Shown: positions 21,590-35,183, counted from the first letter of the stretch. The stretch is 64,000 nt of DNA from Pyxicephalus adspersus (GCF_032062135.1 NC_092859.1:49476710-49540709), one strand, 5' to 3'. Notes: generated from the sequence alone by a model not told the origin. A program made the numbers and translations.

Positions 21590-22485
21590 GGTTTATGGGT
21601 TTATGGGCATTCATTTATGCAATGCTCTTTCTAGGTCCTAAAACAGCACTTAGATCAGGTCAAGGTAAGGACTTTGACTGGGTCATTGCAGCACTTTAAT
21701 TATTTTCTGGTTCAGCCATTCTATTGTAAATTTGCTGGTGTGACTGTGATTATTGTCCTACTGAATGTTCTAATTTTGGGCCAAGCTTTAGCACTTTTGC
21801 ACAGATGGCCTCAAACTTGACTCTAGAATACTTTACCATGCAGAAGAGATCATGGTTGACTCAATGGTTGTAAGCTGCCCAGGTCCTGTTGCTGCAAAAT
21901 GAGTCCAAATCACTAACCATCCTCCACCTTGCTCGAAAATTAGTGTGAGGTGTTTCTCCTGATATGTGATGTTTGGTTTTCATCAAATGCAGTGCTGTGT
22001 ATCGTAGCCAAACATCTACACTTTGGTCTTATCTTGTCCAAAGGACATTGTTCTGCAAGTTTTGTGGTTTGTTCAGATGCTACTTTGCAAATCTAAGCCA
22101 TGCTGTCATGATTATTTTAGAAAGAAGAGGTTTCCTCCTGGCAACCCTTCCAAACAAGCCATACCATTCTGTCTTTTTCTTAATGAAATATCATTAACCT
22201 TAAATTAGGCTAACTGAGGCCTGTAGAGTCTAAGACATAGATCTTGGGTTTTTTTGTAATGTCTGAGTGTTGCAAGGTCTGACTTTGGGGTGAATTTGCT
22301 AAGACATCCACTCCTGGGAAGCTTGACAACTGCCCTAAAGTTTCCACTTGGGAATAAACTTTCTCACTGTAGAATGATGGATTCTAAGTGGTTTGGCAAT
22401 GAATGGCCTTCTAACCTTTCCCAGAATGATGAACAACAACAATTGCTTCTCTATTATCATTGTTGATGTATCCCCACCTTAACAT
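21590..22485 (-). pseudogene. Tc1-type transposase pseudogene (family 1)
   Basis: Read on minus, the start ATG at 22485 opens a sequence matching a widespread vertebrate Tc1 transposase over nearly its whole length. Visible pieces include VHHSTVRKFI (paired-like DNA-binding region, about 22350), the RKRQNGMACLEGLPGGN-like block near 22150, IWTHFAATGPGQL (about 21880) and a degraded QDNNHSHTSKFTIEW where the second catalytic Asp lies (about 21735). Many frameshifts and stops occur. DDE transposases of this kind cut and paste at TA. About 230 bp of probable 5' untranslated sequence extends to roughly 22720. A second family member lies at 62140-62620. Confidence 0.75.
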
Positions 22486-22866
22486 TGTGTTAGCATACAC
22501 CTTAATGATCCAGCCAACAAACTTCCAAAATTTCTGCTTTTTTAGAGGTTGTGAAATTTTGTCATTTAATTAGCACCTGGCTACTGACCCTTTTATTTCC
22601 TAAGTGGTAAGGTTATACTTGATTTTTCACACAATGCTTCTGAATTTTGACTTCGCCAATGTTAAATATTGACACATGTAAAATGGTCATGTGTTGTTGT
22701 TCATCTGAGGTTGTTAGGCTTGCTAAGGACCTGATTATTTCTTATTCTATCATGATTATTTTGTATTCTGCCTTTTTGTTGCTATCCAAATATTACACAA
22801 CAGTTTAAGGAGCCCATAGCCATGCCAATAATTGTCACTCAAAATTTTATGTTTCTAGGATAATCA

Positions 22867-22975
22867 TAACCTAATGTCCCCACCTTGGGGGGATGATAAT
22901 TAACCTACCAGTATGTTGTTGATTTCTGCCTGGAGGAAAACTACATAAACATGGAGAGAACATTCAAACTCCATG
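22867..22975 (-). repeat. Degraded tRNA-headed SINE fragment
   Basis: ACCTAATGTCCCCACCTT, ATTAACCTACCAGTATGTT and GGAGAGAACATTCAAACTCC match the middle of the better preserved SINE at 50460-50779, in the same orientation. Neither the head nor the tail is present. Confidence 0.6.
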
Positions 22976-23904
22976 TTCTTTATGAATAACTTCAATTTTA
23001 TCTCTGTGATGTTAACACATTTCCAACATTTTTCAAATTCATCTTACTGTAAGAATAATTAGATAATGCCATTTTTTGAAGCTGGTGGAATAATATTGTA
23101 TTATTAGCATTTTTGTGTAAGGATTTCTACATACACTAGACTGAGTAAGACAAAGCTGTACATGCTTCATCTGCCCCCACATGATGATCCTTGGCAGCTT
23201 AGGCCCCATGGGCTGCATTGTGAGGAAAATAATGGAGTAACATGTACCCCTTCATTTAGATGTTCGCAAAATATCTTTCCAAACTGAGTATGTCTTGCAG
23301 CAGAGGAGAACTAAAAATATAAATACAACATAATCAAAGTGCACCTGTACCCAGACTATGAGCACACTTACCTGTAAAAAGATTCCCATCCAGAAGTATG
23401 ATAGCTTTGATTACCCTCATAGCTCCCTTGCTGCTGTTGTCATCTTGACCTTGTCTTCTTTTGGGTTTGAATCTTTGGCTATCCTCATTAGCTGGGTGAG
23501 TTCACAGAAGCTATTTGATCTAGGAAAGAAATTGTACTAAACCTGTACACTAAATTGCACATGAGCAGCTCAGTGTACATAAAAAGTACTGACAAAGAAT
23601 GGCTTTATAGTTTTTTCGACCAATAAAAAACCTGCCAATTGTGACTTTTTCCTTAAGAAGCTTATTTCCACTTTAATTTTGACCCCTTAATTATTTTACT
23701 TAGTTTGAGTCTGGACAAAAGAGAACCTGAAACAACTAAGATTACGTCATCAATTTAAATAACCGATCTTTAATCTCTAATCTTTAGTTTAAAATGAGAA
23801 CAAAGTGAACCTGTAATAACTTTAAATATTGAACCATGCAAAAGAAATAAAAATGGAGTCTTTGCCAGCACATGATTTAATCATGGCTGATTAAAAAAAT
23901 ACTA
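22976..23904. other. Unassigned DNA
   Basis: No recognisable gene or repeat. Confidence 0.45.
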
Positions 23905-23906
23905 TA

Positions 23907-24385
23907 CAGGTAGTCCCCGGGTTACATACGAGATAGGGACTGTATGCTTGCTTTTAAGTTGAATTTCTTTGTAGGTCGGAACAGGTACACTATTTTATTA
24001 AATGCAATTAGGACAGATGTTTGTCTCAACATAATATTAGGCAGTGTGGTGTCAGTTACTGTATAAAATCCTCACTATGAGTTAATCACAAAGCAAGAAA
24101 AAAAACTTTTGGGAGCCCTAACATTTATTAACTCCTGGAGCAAGCTGTGCTTTGATATGCAAAAAAGAAACAACTGCAGAGTTTTGTCAATAAAGAGTTA
24201 CAAGAGGTTGCAGTAGAGATCACCAACAACCTCATCTGTGTTTAGCAAATAATTTCTTCTGCAAGTCATGCATATTGCCCCCCTCCCCCATGAAGCTTCC
24301 GTCCTGCACATGAGCGAGCAGGGAAGCATGTTCATATCTAGGAAATGGTCCATATGTCGGATGTCCTTAACTCGGGGACTACCTG
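23907..24385. mobile_element. pogo/Tigger-like MITE with TA duplication
   Basis: The ends CAGGTAGTCCCCGGGTTACAT and TTAACTCGGGGACTACCTG are inverted repeats, and TA flanks both sides (23905-23906 and 24386-24387). A subterminal GTAGGTCGGAAC and its weaker partner also fit. CAGGTAGTCC ends with a TA duplication are typical of Tigger-type members of Tc1/mariner. 479 bp, no ORF. Confidence 0.75.
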
Positions 24386-24387
24386 TA

Positions 24388-27300
24388 CATCAATTTATTT
24401 AGGCCCAGGTTACTATTCCCTTAATAAGTGAACAGTCTAAGTTCTTATAGTTAATCAATACTACTGTTTAATAATAAGTAGACTTTCTCACCTCAACATA
24501 TTTATTATTTTTGAGTTTCAGAGTTGTTCTTTAACACGCTGGCAAGTACAGTAATCTTAGTTCTTCAATTTCAGCAAACTAGTCCAAAAACAATTATCTG
24601 TGCTGAGAGATATTTAAACAGCATTCTGTGTATACCAGACATAGCTCGGATTACAAAAGATGGATGACTGAAAACATAATCACTATGATTTATAAATGCC
24701 TAAGCAAGCCAAGCAAATGTAAGTAACTGCTAGCAGGGGATTGTTCAGTATTTCCCTTTACTTGCTTTATATTTAGCTGAGAAAATATTCTTTTGCGTTG
24801 TAAGTTTATGTTTACTTTGAGGCTTAGTAATAGGGTTTATATATCTTATTATTGTATATAAGTAAAGGAAAATAAAAGAGAAAAATAAAGGTGCTGCATA
24901 CATCCTCCAATCACATCATAGGTCTTTACATCTCACACTACACAATTGCAGGCATGGGTCACCCTAGGCTCCATCACATACAAGGAAGTGCACTAGCATT
25001 TTTTATACTGGACAAAATGTACAGGGTACAGTTTAAAACAATTAACATTGTATTGTGTTCCCTTTAACTTAAAATCTTGAGTTATTGATTTTGGGTACTA
25101 ATGTATCTGAAACCTGATACATTATGTACCACCAACACATTTCCATTAACAGTATAAGGTTCCAATCTGCCAATTTACCTAATGGTACAGTTTGGAGAAA
25201 TTCTTATTTTTGGAAGAATATTGAACTGTATATTAACAGTTCACTAACTTTGGCCCATAAAATGAAGACTAAACTTCCAATGGAGTAGGGTGATGATTTA
25301 CCATGTTTTTCTAGGTGTACTGATGCAGGGTAGCTGAATTTTGTCTCTCATCATTCTTTTTTCCTTATTTCCATTGTTAGCATGCTTTGTGTGACTTTAC
25401 TATCTGACCTTACTTAATGTCACACAGCACAAAAAAAGGAAGAAAATAGCACGAGACTCGTAGTCTAGGGAGAAAGAACTTTAAATTTATCCCTGACTTT
25501 GAAACCAACCTAAATCAAAACTATATATTCAAAATCCAATAAATAAAACTGCTCCAACTAGCTATCAACCAGTGCTCTATAGCACATCTATTCATAGTAG
25601 TGCTCTGATATTATTACCAGCTATCCCCCATATGAAGGGACTGGACTTTTTTAAAAACTGAAACCCTCTCCTCTCTCTCTCTTTACTCTCTTTTCTTATG
25701 TTTTAGTTCTATTGATTACATTTCTATAAAAATGCACAGTTTAACCACATAAAGTGTTATACTGATCTAATCTTTGATTCTAAATTTTATACTGTTGCAT
25801 TTTGTTTTTTAAAAGACTAAATGAAAGGTTGTGTTCCAAAATGTACTTGTTGGTTTACCAATTTTTTCTTTATTTTTCATGGACCTAATATTGAGATGAG
25901 TGCAGAGGTGAAAGGTTTTATTTGCATGTATATTTTGTGTTCAAAAATATCCCTCCAACTCAGCTCAAACATTAGAAAGGTATGCTATGATGGGAAACCA
26001 TGACCTGAGAACATTGTTTGGACATGTACAAACTAGGCTGGTATAAATTTCATGTTTGGAAGGAGGGGAGAGAAGGGGTATAACATGCCTTATCTAACAA
26101 CAATGAACCTTGGTTTAAATTACTCTATTTGATTAAGGTTGTTCAAGAAGAAGACCCCACCTCATTCAACTCCCATTAAAGGATAAGCAGAAGACCCGTG
26201 CATTGCTAGCTAAGTAAGTTGAGAAAGTTGAGTAAGTTGGTGAAATCAATTGGATAAGTGCATCATTGTATTTAATTAGTGTTACACAATACTAGTTTTT
26301 ATACCAGCAGAAGGTGCTTTGTATGTCCTTTCCTTATTTAGAATTTGGTAAATGGACATGGTTGTTTTCTAAACATGTTGCATTTTTGTATATTGTTTGT
26401 ATGCACATGTATACAAACAAATAAAATAGAACAAGAAAGCTTGCAGTTCCCTAAAAAACACATTAATCAAATAGTAAACAATCGGTGATTACATTATTAC
26501 TGAAGGACCTCTACTGTGTCGTGTTGCCATTAGTCTTAAAGTTGTACAAAATGTGTGTCTGAACCTTCCCTGTACCTTTTTTACCCCTCTTAAAACAGGA
26601 ACCTTTCTGTTCCATATCAAAGTCATCCAAAATTAATTTCATACCAATGATAATCCATACAATTTTCATTGCAGTGTGTTTTATTGTGAGTTGAGAACTT
26701 GTTTGTGTCATGTGCATGGGGATGCCAGGGAGTTTAGTCTAGGAATGTAAACAGATGTTGCTGGAACATGCGTTCTGTAAATATGTGACAATAAATTGCA
26801 GCTGTTTCCATTTGGTGGTGGAAAAGAAATAAGAAGACCATTAGCACTATCTGGAATTTTGGGTTTAATATACTGCATTCTAAAATAGTTTTAATATTTC
26901 CCACACAAAAAATAAACATGTGATTGTCACTACTAGGGAATTGCCCAAAAAATGGAAGGACATATACGTGAGATAATTCAAGCAGAAACATTTACAAAAT
27001 TAAGATTTGGGGACTACAATTAATTGAGTAGTTGGTTAAAACAGGGGAACAATGCATAGTGAAGTGAATATGTGGATAATCCATACCTTGTAAGGTGGCC
27101 CCAAGTCCACCTACTGAAAAATGTACATTTACATGTCCACATTTTAGATTTCCACAGCTGTACCTAATTTTTTACGAATAAGCTACAGATGATATAGTGC
27201 AATGTTTCAAAACCAAGCAGGACACCATCCCCAAGCCTTAAGTGACAAGACTGTGATTATAACTTTCATGCTTCAATTTTTTACACCAAAATGAGCTCAA

Positions 27301-30300
27301 GTACCAGATTATGAAAAATGAGAGCTACCCTGTACTGCAAAGACCCCGTCTTACAGTGCTGCATGTGTACTTCAACACACAAAAGCAAGGCAAGGTCCTG
27401 CTACAAAACCATAATGGGACATTTCTTCTGAACAGAGCAAAAAGAAGCCACAGCAAAATCAGGTATTTTACCATCAAATCACAGAATGGTGTGTTTTCCT
27501 GTAGTTCACCATTCTATCATTACGCTCAGCCCAACCACTTAATTCCTTTTAATCCATGATATTTAATGAACATTTTTTGCTGCAGACCAGGAGCTTGCAC
27601 AGGCAAAATATTACATTACTGGCAAATAGATCTTACTACTTTGGAAATAATGTAAATGAAGACCACAATTGTGCACATTTGTCTCCTGCTTTTACTTCCG
27701 TCTAGACTTGGTTTACCAGGTTTTTCCTATATTTGCAATGAAATCACATACAAAAGGAGTTCATCCTGAAAGCCCACTTCCAGGTAATGTTAAATACCTC
27801 TTAATACACCATTGCTGAACATCCACAAAAGAAAACAGAATGTCCACTTTGGGATGAAAAGCAAAAAACTAAATTGTCCATACCACAGAGCATTCATGAA
27901 TATAAGTATTTTGGCACAAAACATTAATTGGATACTCCTAAGGATACTAAGGCAGATCTCTTGTCCCTTGTAGAACTAATAATTTTCTGCTGCATCCCCA
28001 GAAGCTGGTACAGACTCCAGTCACTAAGAGTCTGTGTAAAAGATACCCTTGTAATATTTCTTTGTAGGTTCTAGGGAATGTGGGAAAAAAGCAATGATAA
28101 CACCTAAACGATGGTTTACGGCGTTAATATTATAATAAATAAGTAAATTTATATTATATTTATACAAAGGTATATCATGATGATAATATAAAATGAAATA
28201 AACAACAATATTTCGACAGTAACAGCCAACAATAATCTTCCCACAAGATTACCAGGCACCTTACAATGAGCAATATATCAATATAGCATTCGAATCACCT
28301 AATAGTATATGATTACTCCAATAATACACAGAGAGGCCAGAATTTCCACAATTTAATACTGGTCCACACAGACAATATCATACATAAAAGAACCCTGAAC
28401 CATTGGAATGCCTATATTATTACCCAGTCTTGGTTTGTAATAGATTAGTGGTTCTTATACTACCTCTCTTTTTTATGGTATAGTAGTATTCCCTTTACTC
28501 CCCCTGGAGTATCTTCACAGTGGATGGTATGGGTGCAATCTGCTCCTCTCTGCAAGGTGGAGATCTTGGTGGTGTCCCCTGTCGCTGTCCTGGAGTTCCT
28601 CCTCACTACACAGAAATCTTAACCTAAATACCATTTCCTCTGCTTCCAGAACTTTCCTGCTACCTATGCGTTTGTGATTAGCCCACCACTGTCCTGTTTT
28701 TGGAATTTACTACACTTAACTACTGAACATGCTCCAGGAGAATTCACTAGAAGATCCTAGAAACTCATAAATTAGGACCCTGCATGGAGATGTCTCCCAT
28801 GACCAGAGTTTTCACTCTTTTTTTATTGTGTAAACAAATTTAATTAACATGACACTGATTACCCCTTTACCATATTGGCCCAGACAGGAGGCAATATGGT
28901 TCTCTACTTTCTCCAGACAAGCCACCAACTTACTGTCTATTACCAATTTTCATCTCTTTAGAGGACTCAAGATATTTTCTTTATCTACTCTATGCTAAAA
29001 ATGTCAACCAATAATAATGAGTAACAGCTTCTATTTTTATTTACTACCCTCAAAGAAGAATCATTACTCTTAAATGCTAACACCCCCTCACATTTCAGCC
29101 ATTTTTCGGAAGAATAAAACTATATCAGAATAATTCACATACAAGGACAGATGAATAGTTCGATGGAAGGATAAATCCTCTTCTTCTCTCTTAGCAGAGA
29201 CTGGATCGGGTAAAACAGCTAACAAGCAAACAGTGCTTGGCCTTAGATTAGAAAAAACGGAATCTTCAGCAAACTGACTTGTTTATAATAATAATGCTAA
29301 AACTAATAATTCCTATTTCATGTTTTTGAGGACTTTGGGGGAACTTTGCACAAATGGAAATGCTTTACTATAACACGTATAATAATTAACACTCATAATA
29401 AGGCAAAAAAGTGAATAAAGAAAAAAACATGAATCTGTTTTTGTTAGGAAACAATCAATTCAGACAAGGAGGTGTTCTGAAAAGGCTGAGGCCATATGTG
29501 TATGTACAAATATGCTATATTCTTTATAGAGTGCAGTGCTGGCTAAGCTTGCCAGGGCTAGTTAAATCTCTGGGAGTTCATTCACAACATTTTTCATTTA
29601 AGTGCAGTCAGCTTTGAATAGCCAAGAAACTGTGTTGTTTTAATCTGACGCTGTCTATACAACAGTCTATTAATAAAGAAAAGAGGAAAAAAGGATTGAA
29701 AGAAAACAGGTGGAAGAAGAGCTTTGTTGTTAGCACATATACCGAAAATCATAAAACAAGTCACACTTCATTTTCTAGACAAATTGTTTAAATTCTCTCC
29801 CACTCCAAAAAAAAAGATAAAACAGGCCAAAAGTTAATTCATAGGCTTAGTTTACAGCTTCTATTCTTTGCCTCCTACACAGTTTCCTTTTGCAATTTTT
29901 GAAAAGGAATTTAAACATTTGGAGGTGTTTGTTATGTGAAGCACATTTTCAATGACTTGCTACTGTTTGTTAAAATAAATGAAACAGACAAAAGGCATTT
30001 TATTTTAATGTGACATTCCAGTAAATGTTTTTTATGTATTGGGCAACTTAACAATGCACACCCACATTAAAATAATGTTCTTGTCAACGCATCCCCATCA
30101 GTCAACAGATGGTTAAAAAATAACTAAACCCACTGAACTGATAATGTTTAGTTTATTAATGCATTAAAAGTGTTTTCTTTTATGTTCTTTTGATAATTGA
30201 AAAAATACAGAAATTTTGTTTAAGAAAACAACAAGCTCATGGAATTTCTGACAGAATCATTTGCTCCATCAGTATTGCAATGGTATTAATTAACAGTGTC

Positions 30301-31340
30301 ATCAGCCCCGCCCAGTTATTTAAGGAAAACAGTACAAACATTACTTTCTGAAGATAAGGAGAGGTGTTTTGAAGCTCAAACAAACTTCTTGTTCTAGAGT
30401 CTTTCACTATAGTGTGTTGTCACCCTATGTCAGGAAATGCATTACTGGCAGGGTCACTAGGTGCAAACTAAAGAAAAGAAAAAGCCTGGAAAAGTCAACC
30501 AATGCAGCCATCACCCACATCAACCTCATTATATAAACATTTTTGTTCTTGGGTTTAAATAGGCTTAAATTGCATGGCATGTCCTTGCTAACTGTTGAAG
30601 GATAACTGAAGGTTGTATGCTAATTCCAGCAAATGTGTGTTTTACACCTAAATTGATGCCATTTAGATAAGAGCAGTTCAACGTATATTTCCACTCATGG
30701 TAATGTCTATGTCACAGTAACCAGTTCTGCTCATGAACATAACAGTAAGATATGTAACTTCTTATTGCTGCGTATCCTAAGGAAATAGCTTAATTATTTG
30801 TTTTGTGTTATTCCTTTGTTGGAACAGTAGTAACATTTCTGTCAGTCAAGTCATAAATGGTTTTAAACACATACTTGACATTTAAGCTTTACTAGGAAAA
30901 TATGATAGGAATGAAAATATGTTTAGCCTTTGTATTCTCCTTTCTTTTGAACACTGCATTTTATTGAGCTTTCTTTAAATGTAAAGGTAAAATTCATTTT
31001 TTTTTTAAGAAACTTAGAGAAACAGTCCACTTTAGGATAAATGAGAAGTGGTGAAGTAGATGTGACCCAGTTTTTGTTATTTTTAATTCCTAGTGCTAAG
31101 CAATTCTTCCCACTTCTTACTGCCAGCTGCTATCTGTGCTTTGTACTATTCTCTACAAACCTCTATGGAAATTTTCTGACATACAGTACAAAGGGGGAAT
31201 ACTGCTGGAAAAAATATTGTATAAGGGATTTCTTCTTTGCTTCCAATCCAATCTGCACATCTAGGTTTTAAATATAATAATATTCTAAACTTGCCATGGC
31301 TGTTTTTGGCTATTCTGATGCTCCAAGCAAAAACATTTCT
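24388..31340. other. 7 kb of AT-rich DNA without recognisable genes or repeats
   Basis: Apart from a CT-rich tract near 25665-25695 and short A/T runs I see no transposon ends, coding similarity or tandem arrays. This is the longest repeat-poor stretch of the window. It may be intron or intergenic DNA; conserved non-coding elements cannot be detected from one sequence. Confidence 0.5.
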
Positions 31341-31348
31341 GGTACATC

Positions 31349-31379
31349 CACTCCCCCAGAAACTTTTTCTGGGGGAGTG
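31349..31379. repeat. Perfect 14-bp-stem hairpin
   Basis: CACTCCCCCAGAAA and TTTCTGGGGGAGTG are separated by three bases. Outer arms ACATTTCTGGTACAT (about 31334) and ATGTACCAGAAA (about 31402) extend the foldback to roughly 90 bp with a short insertion. Confidence 0.85.
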
Positions 31380-31439
31380 AATGTAACAGAAATGTACAGA
31401 AATGTACCAGAAAAAAACATGAAAATGAACAGATTGACT

Positions 31440-31860
31440 AACAGATTGGGGTTGTACTGTTTGTGAGTTCTGGCTGAGGATGTGAGGCTGGATGGAGCTT
31501 TGGAGGAGCACAGTAACTGCTGTGGTTAACTGTTGTGGCACCTGAAACTTCTTGGGTGAAGTTTTTTTCTGTTTGGGGCTGTCAATGACTTCAGTGAGTG
31601 GTCTTGTGACTTCTTTGTAGGGGAGCCCAACTGTTGGGAGTTCACCGTGTTTGGGGGTGCTCAAAGCTGTTGGAAGTGGTGTGACTGCTGGGTCAGTGTG
31701 GATATTGAAGGTTACCTGAGACTGCTGCGGTGAGGTGTATAACTGTTGGGGCTAACTGTGAACATTGAAGGTGTGTGTGTGGCTGCTGAATGCATGTAAC
31801 TGCTGGGGGTGCCTGTAACTGTTGGGGAGGGGGTGGCATATTTGAATGTCAGGGGTCTAT
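31440..31860 (+). repeat. Degenerate GT-rich minisatellite
   Basis: Many variants of GTGACTGCTGGG, GTAACTGCTGGGGGTGCCT and TAACTGTTGGGG follow one another, with no uniform period. This purine/T-rich bias keeps a 172-residue minus-strand frame (31146-31664) open. Confidence 0.55.
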
Positions 31861-32169
31861 ACTGCTATGGGGAGCACCTATGATTGCTGAGGGTGGTGCC
31901 CGGGCTGCTCAGCCTCCTGTGTATGGAAATGGCCTGGAGTCACAGATGCTAGCAGAAAGAATGACACTTGTAGCTCTCTCAACAGTCCCAGACAACCCTC
32001 TGTGGCAAACAAATTTGCACAAGCAGTGACTGAGGGGCACATGTAGGCCAGAATTTTATTTTAACTATTGTTTGTCAAATTCTGACTCCTGGTCCTTAAG
32101 AATTAGATTCGGACAGCCCTAAACTAGATATACAATTCAAACATAAGTATCCTTAACTCTTCCAAGGCT

Positions 32170-32925
32170 AATGGTTTTCAATGCACCTACACCTGTTAAA
32201 CATTTTGATAATGAAAATATCCAATAAGCCAATCATATGGTAGCAACTCCGTACACTTGGGCATGTAGACATTGTCAAGATGACCTGCTGAAGTTCAAAT
32301 CAAGCATCAGAATGGGGAAGAAAGACAATTTAATGACTTGGCAAGGTTGCTGGTGCCAGATGGACTAGTCGAGTTTTTGCTGGGATTTTCATTCACAACT
32401 ATCTCTACGCTTACAGAAAATAGTCGGAAAAATTTTCCAGTGAGCAGCAGTTCTCTGGGTGAAAATGCATTGTTGATGCCGGAGAACAGAGGAGAATGGC
32501 CAGACTGGTTCAAGCTGAAAGGGCTAAAGAAAAGTATTTCTTACATCTTTGAAATGTCAAACCATGAAGAAGAAGGGTTACAGCTGCAGAATACTTTACT
32601 GGGTGCAACTTTTGTCAGCTAAGAACAGATACTTGAGGCTATAATTCACACAGATTCACCAAAATTTGAAAAGAGAAGAGTGGAAAACATTGCCTGGTCT
32701 GAGGAGTCTTAATTACTGTTAGGGTAATAATTTGGCTTTAAACATGACATCATTATTCTATCCTTTTTGGTGGTGGTGTATTGGTTACATTTTGAGCCCC
32801 TTAGTACCAAAATGGGACTGTTCGAATTCCACAGCCTACCTTAGTATTGTTTTTAACCATATCCATTCCTTCATGACCTCAGGGTATCCATCTTCTAATC
32901 ACCAAAGCAAAGCTATGAAGAATTA
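32170..32925 (+). pseudogene. Tc1-type transposase pseudogene (family 2)
   Basis: The ATG at 32312 (MGKKDN) opens a degraded Tc1-like transposase. About 140 bp before it (AGCCAATCATATGGTAGCAA, GGCATGTAGACATTGTCAAG) match the usual 5' untranslated part of this family. Recognisable parts are LLGFSFTTIS (about 32375), RRMARLV-type helix near 32490, LSAKNRYLRL with FTQIHQNLKREEW (32615-32690), AWSEES (first Asp replaced in this reading, about 32695-32710), then, after a loss, STAYLSIVFNHIHSFMT and YPSS (32832-32900). The sequence stops before the QQDNAPCH region. Multiple frameshifts and deletions. It is a family different from the copies at 21590 and 62140. Confidence 0.75.
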
Positions 32926-34237
32926 GGGCAGTTATTGCTGGAATATAGATATATATATATATATATCAGAATATAATAAAAAATCATCTGTTCTATAGTG
33001 GCTCCTAAAATTAGTTAAACCCAACCAATGATCACATGACATTCTGCACCATACCAATCCTTACTAAGGTCAAAAGTTGCCAGTAGCAACATGGGTTAGG
33101 TTTATAAAGTTGCATCTGTTCAAACCATATTATATGTCCACTTCATAAAGCTGATTGAGAGAATGCCAAAACTATGCAAAGTTATCGTCAAACCACAAGG
33201 TGGTTACTCTGAAGAATCTAAAATGTAAAACATATTCTCATTCCAGCCCAGCCAATCAATATAGCTAAAGATTGGCACCCTAAATAACAAGAGGGAAGAG
33301 AAAGAAGATGGCAGTGCCTGCAATTAAATGTGGACAGGTGAATGAAAATAAGAAAAAATTGTGATTAGGCAGGTATGTTTGTTTTACTGTAGAAAGGATA
33401 TTGTCTGTTCCTTGTGCAATAAAGGACCTGCCTTATTGCATTTTTATAATATTTACCTGTAGTTCGGGTTACATAAGATATCCTTTAGTAACTAGTAGAC
33501 ATAAAAACACTTTTTTTGTGGATATGGCAGGTTCATGCACATAAATCTCAGAAAAAAAGTCAAGCAACTTTGGCTTTTGAGGTCCTAGTAAAGACAATTC
33601 TAAAACAGCCAAACCCTGCTCGTTGGACAACAATTGCATACCCATTACTTAAACTACTCCTGATTATTAGACATTAACGTCACAATCATTATGCAATTTC
33701 CTTCCGTCAACCATAAAAGTGCTAGATTTTAAAGATAAAATACTTTCCTGGCAAGACAAGAACTACTGTAGGTTTTCACTGACGTGGCTGGCTGATCTGG
33801 TACCAAAGATTGTGTTGTTTTCTTGTTTGAGCATCTGTCTGTGATTAACAAAAGCTTCTACCCTTCCAACCAAAATAAACATTTTGTAAGCAGCCCGGAT
33901 TATTAAGAAAATGTTATGACAAAGAGCCTTCTATTATACAGCCAAAAATGTATTTTATGATTCCCCTTTTCCCTGATGTTACAAAATGTTTCAGTCAAGA
34001 AGCCTTGGGTGTACTAAGCTGTATAAAATTTGTATTGAATGGAAAACATCCACTGAAGTCTTTCATCAATTGATTGACCTAGGAAACAATGTTGTGTACC
34101 TTATTCAGACATATGAATTTATGCCAACAGGATCTGCATTCCTAAAATTGCGTGCAAATGTTGGCTGATTTATATAAAAGATTTCTGTTGAAAATAAAGA
34201 AAATTACCATAGTTGTATTCTTTGTGTATGTTAAACC
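32926..34237. other. Unassigned AT-rich DNA
   Basis: A short (AT)n tract at about 32946-32966; otherwise no gene or repeat recognised. Confidence 0.45.
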
Positions 34238-34979
34238 TGTCACACTTACCTCTTCCTCACTAAAGCGCATAGGCCTCTCTCCTGCGGATGCGGCCAGTTC
34301 AGATGCTGAGCGTGCCTCTTTTTCCAAGCTTTATCAGTTCCATCCAATCTGCTGGCCAATCAGAAAATAGCCTCTGGACCAGCCCTGGCTATTTAGCTAG
34401 CTCACACACTGCACTTAGTGTTTGTGCAACGTGTCCCCATTGTGCCAAGCCCCTAGTCCTGCTGAGCTAGTTCCTGAACATCTGGTGCCTAATTCAATGT
34501 TATCTCTGTCCAGCTCCTGCGTTAACCCCTCGTTTCACAGTCTGTTGGTTCCCAGCCTACTTCCCAACTGTCCCAGTGTTCCTGCCTGTATGTGGTTATC
34601 CCTGAGTCACCTGTGCCTCCTGTTGCTTCCAGTGTCTCCTGTGTTCCCTGTGCCCGCAGTGGCCCATGTGTCACTAGTGTCTGTCTCCTGGATCCCTGGC
34701 CATTGACCCCTGGCGTGTAACCTGACCTCTCTTGCTTGCTGCCTGCCTCAACCCTGGCCTTCCTCGACTATCCTTCTGCCTTGGTAATGTGTTTTCCCAA
34801 CTTGGTGTGCCCAAGGACCGCACCTGGCAGTAGCCAGCGGCGCAACCTCCTCACCATCAGAGGCGCTGGAGAAGACCTGGTTACTGCTTAGACCCTGCAC
34901 CTCGGCCCTTCTCAGGGCTCACACCACCTCCGTGTAAGCCATAGCACCCCCTAGTGGTCCTGTCTCTCCGTGCGTGACA
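34238..34979. mobile_element. LTR-like dispersed element with TGTCAC...GTGACA ends
   Basis: A GC-rich block stands out from AT-rich flanks and is bounded by TGTCACAC at left and GCGTGACA at right, the TG...CA inverted ends usual for LTRs. Inside it is C/T-rich with many CCTGACC, CTGCCT and TTCCAGTGTCTCC-type strings. No 5-bp duplication can be read (AAACC left, ATATC right) and no internal retroelement sequence adjoins it, so a solo LTR is possible but not shown. The overlapping ORFs reflect composition. Confidence 0.45.
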
Positions 34980-35183
34980 ATATCATTATTACCACTTTAC
35001 ACATTCTAAATGTAAGCACTGAAATCTTGAGGTGTGTAATTGTCAAGCTGACCACTGTACCAGGTCCCAAACCAAGTGTCATGGATGCACCATCTAATAA
35101 ATATGTTTATTGGTAATATTTAATATAAAAATAAAATATGTTTCTGTTTAAACTATATAAAAAATATTTTAGTCATGATTACC

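Noticed and set aside
31146..31664. 172-residue minus-strand open frame, the longest in the window
   Set aside because: It spans a hairpin and a GT-rich minisatellite whose bias removes stops. It has no recognisable domain and no gene context.
34288..34706. ORFs rich in Ser, Pro, Leu and Cys
   Set aside because: They are inside the C/T-rich LTR-like element, in overlapping frames, with no domain recognised.
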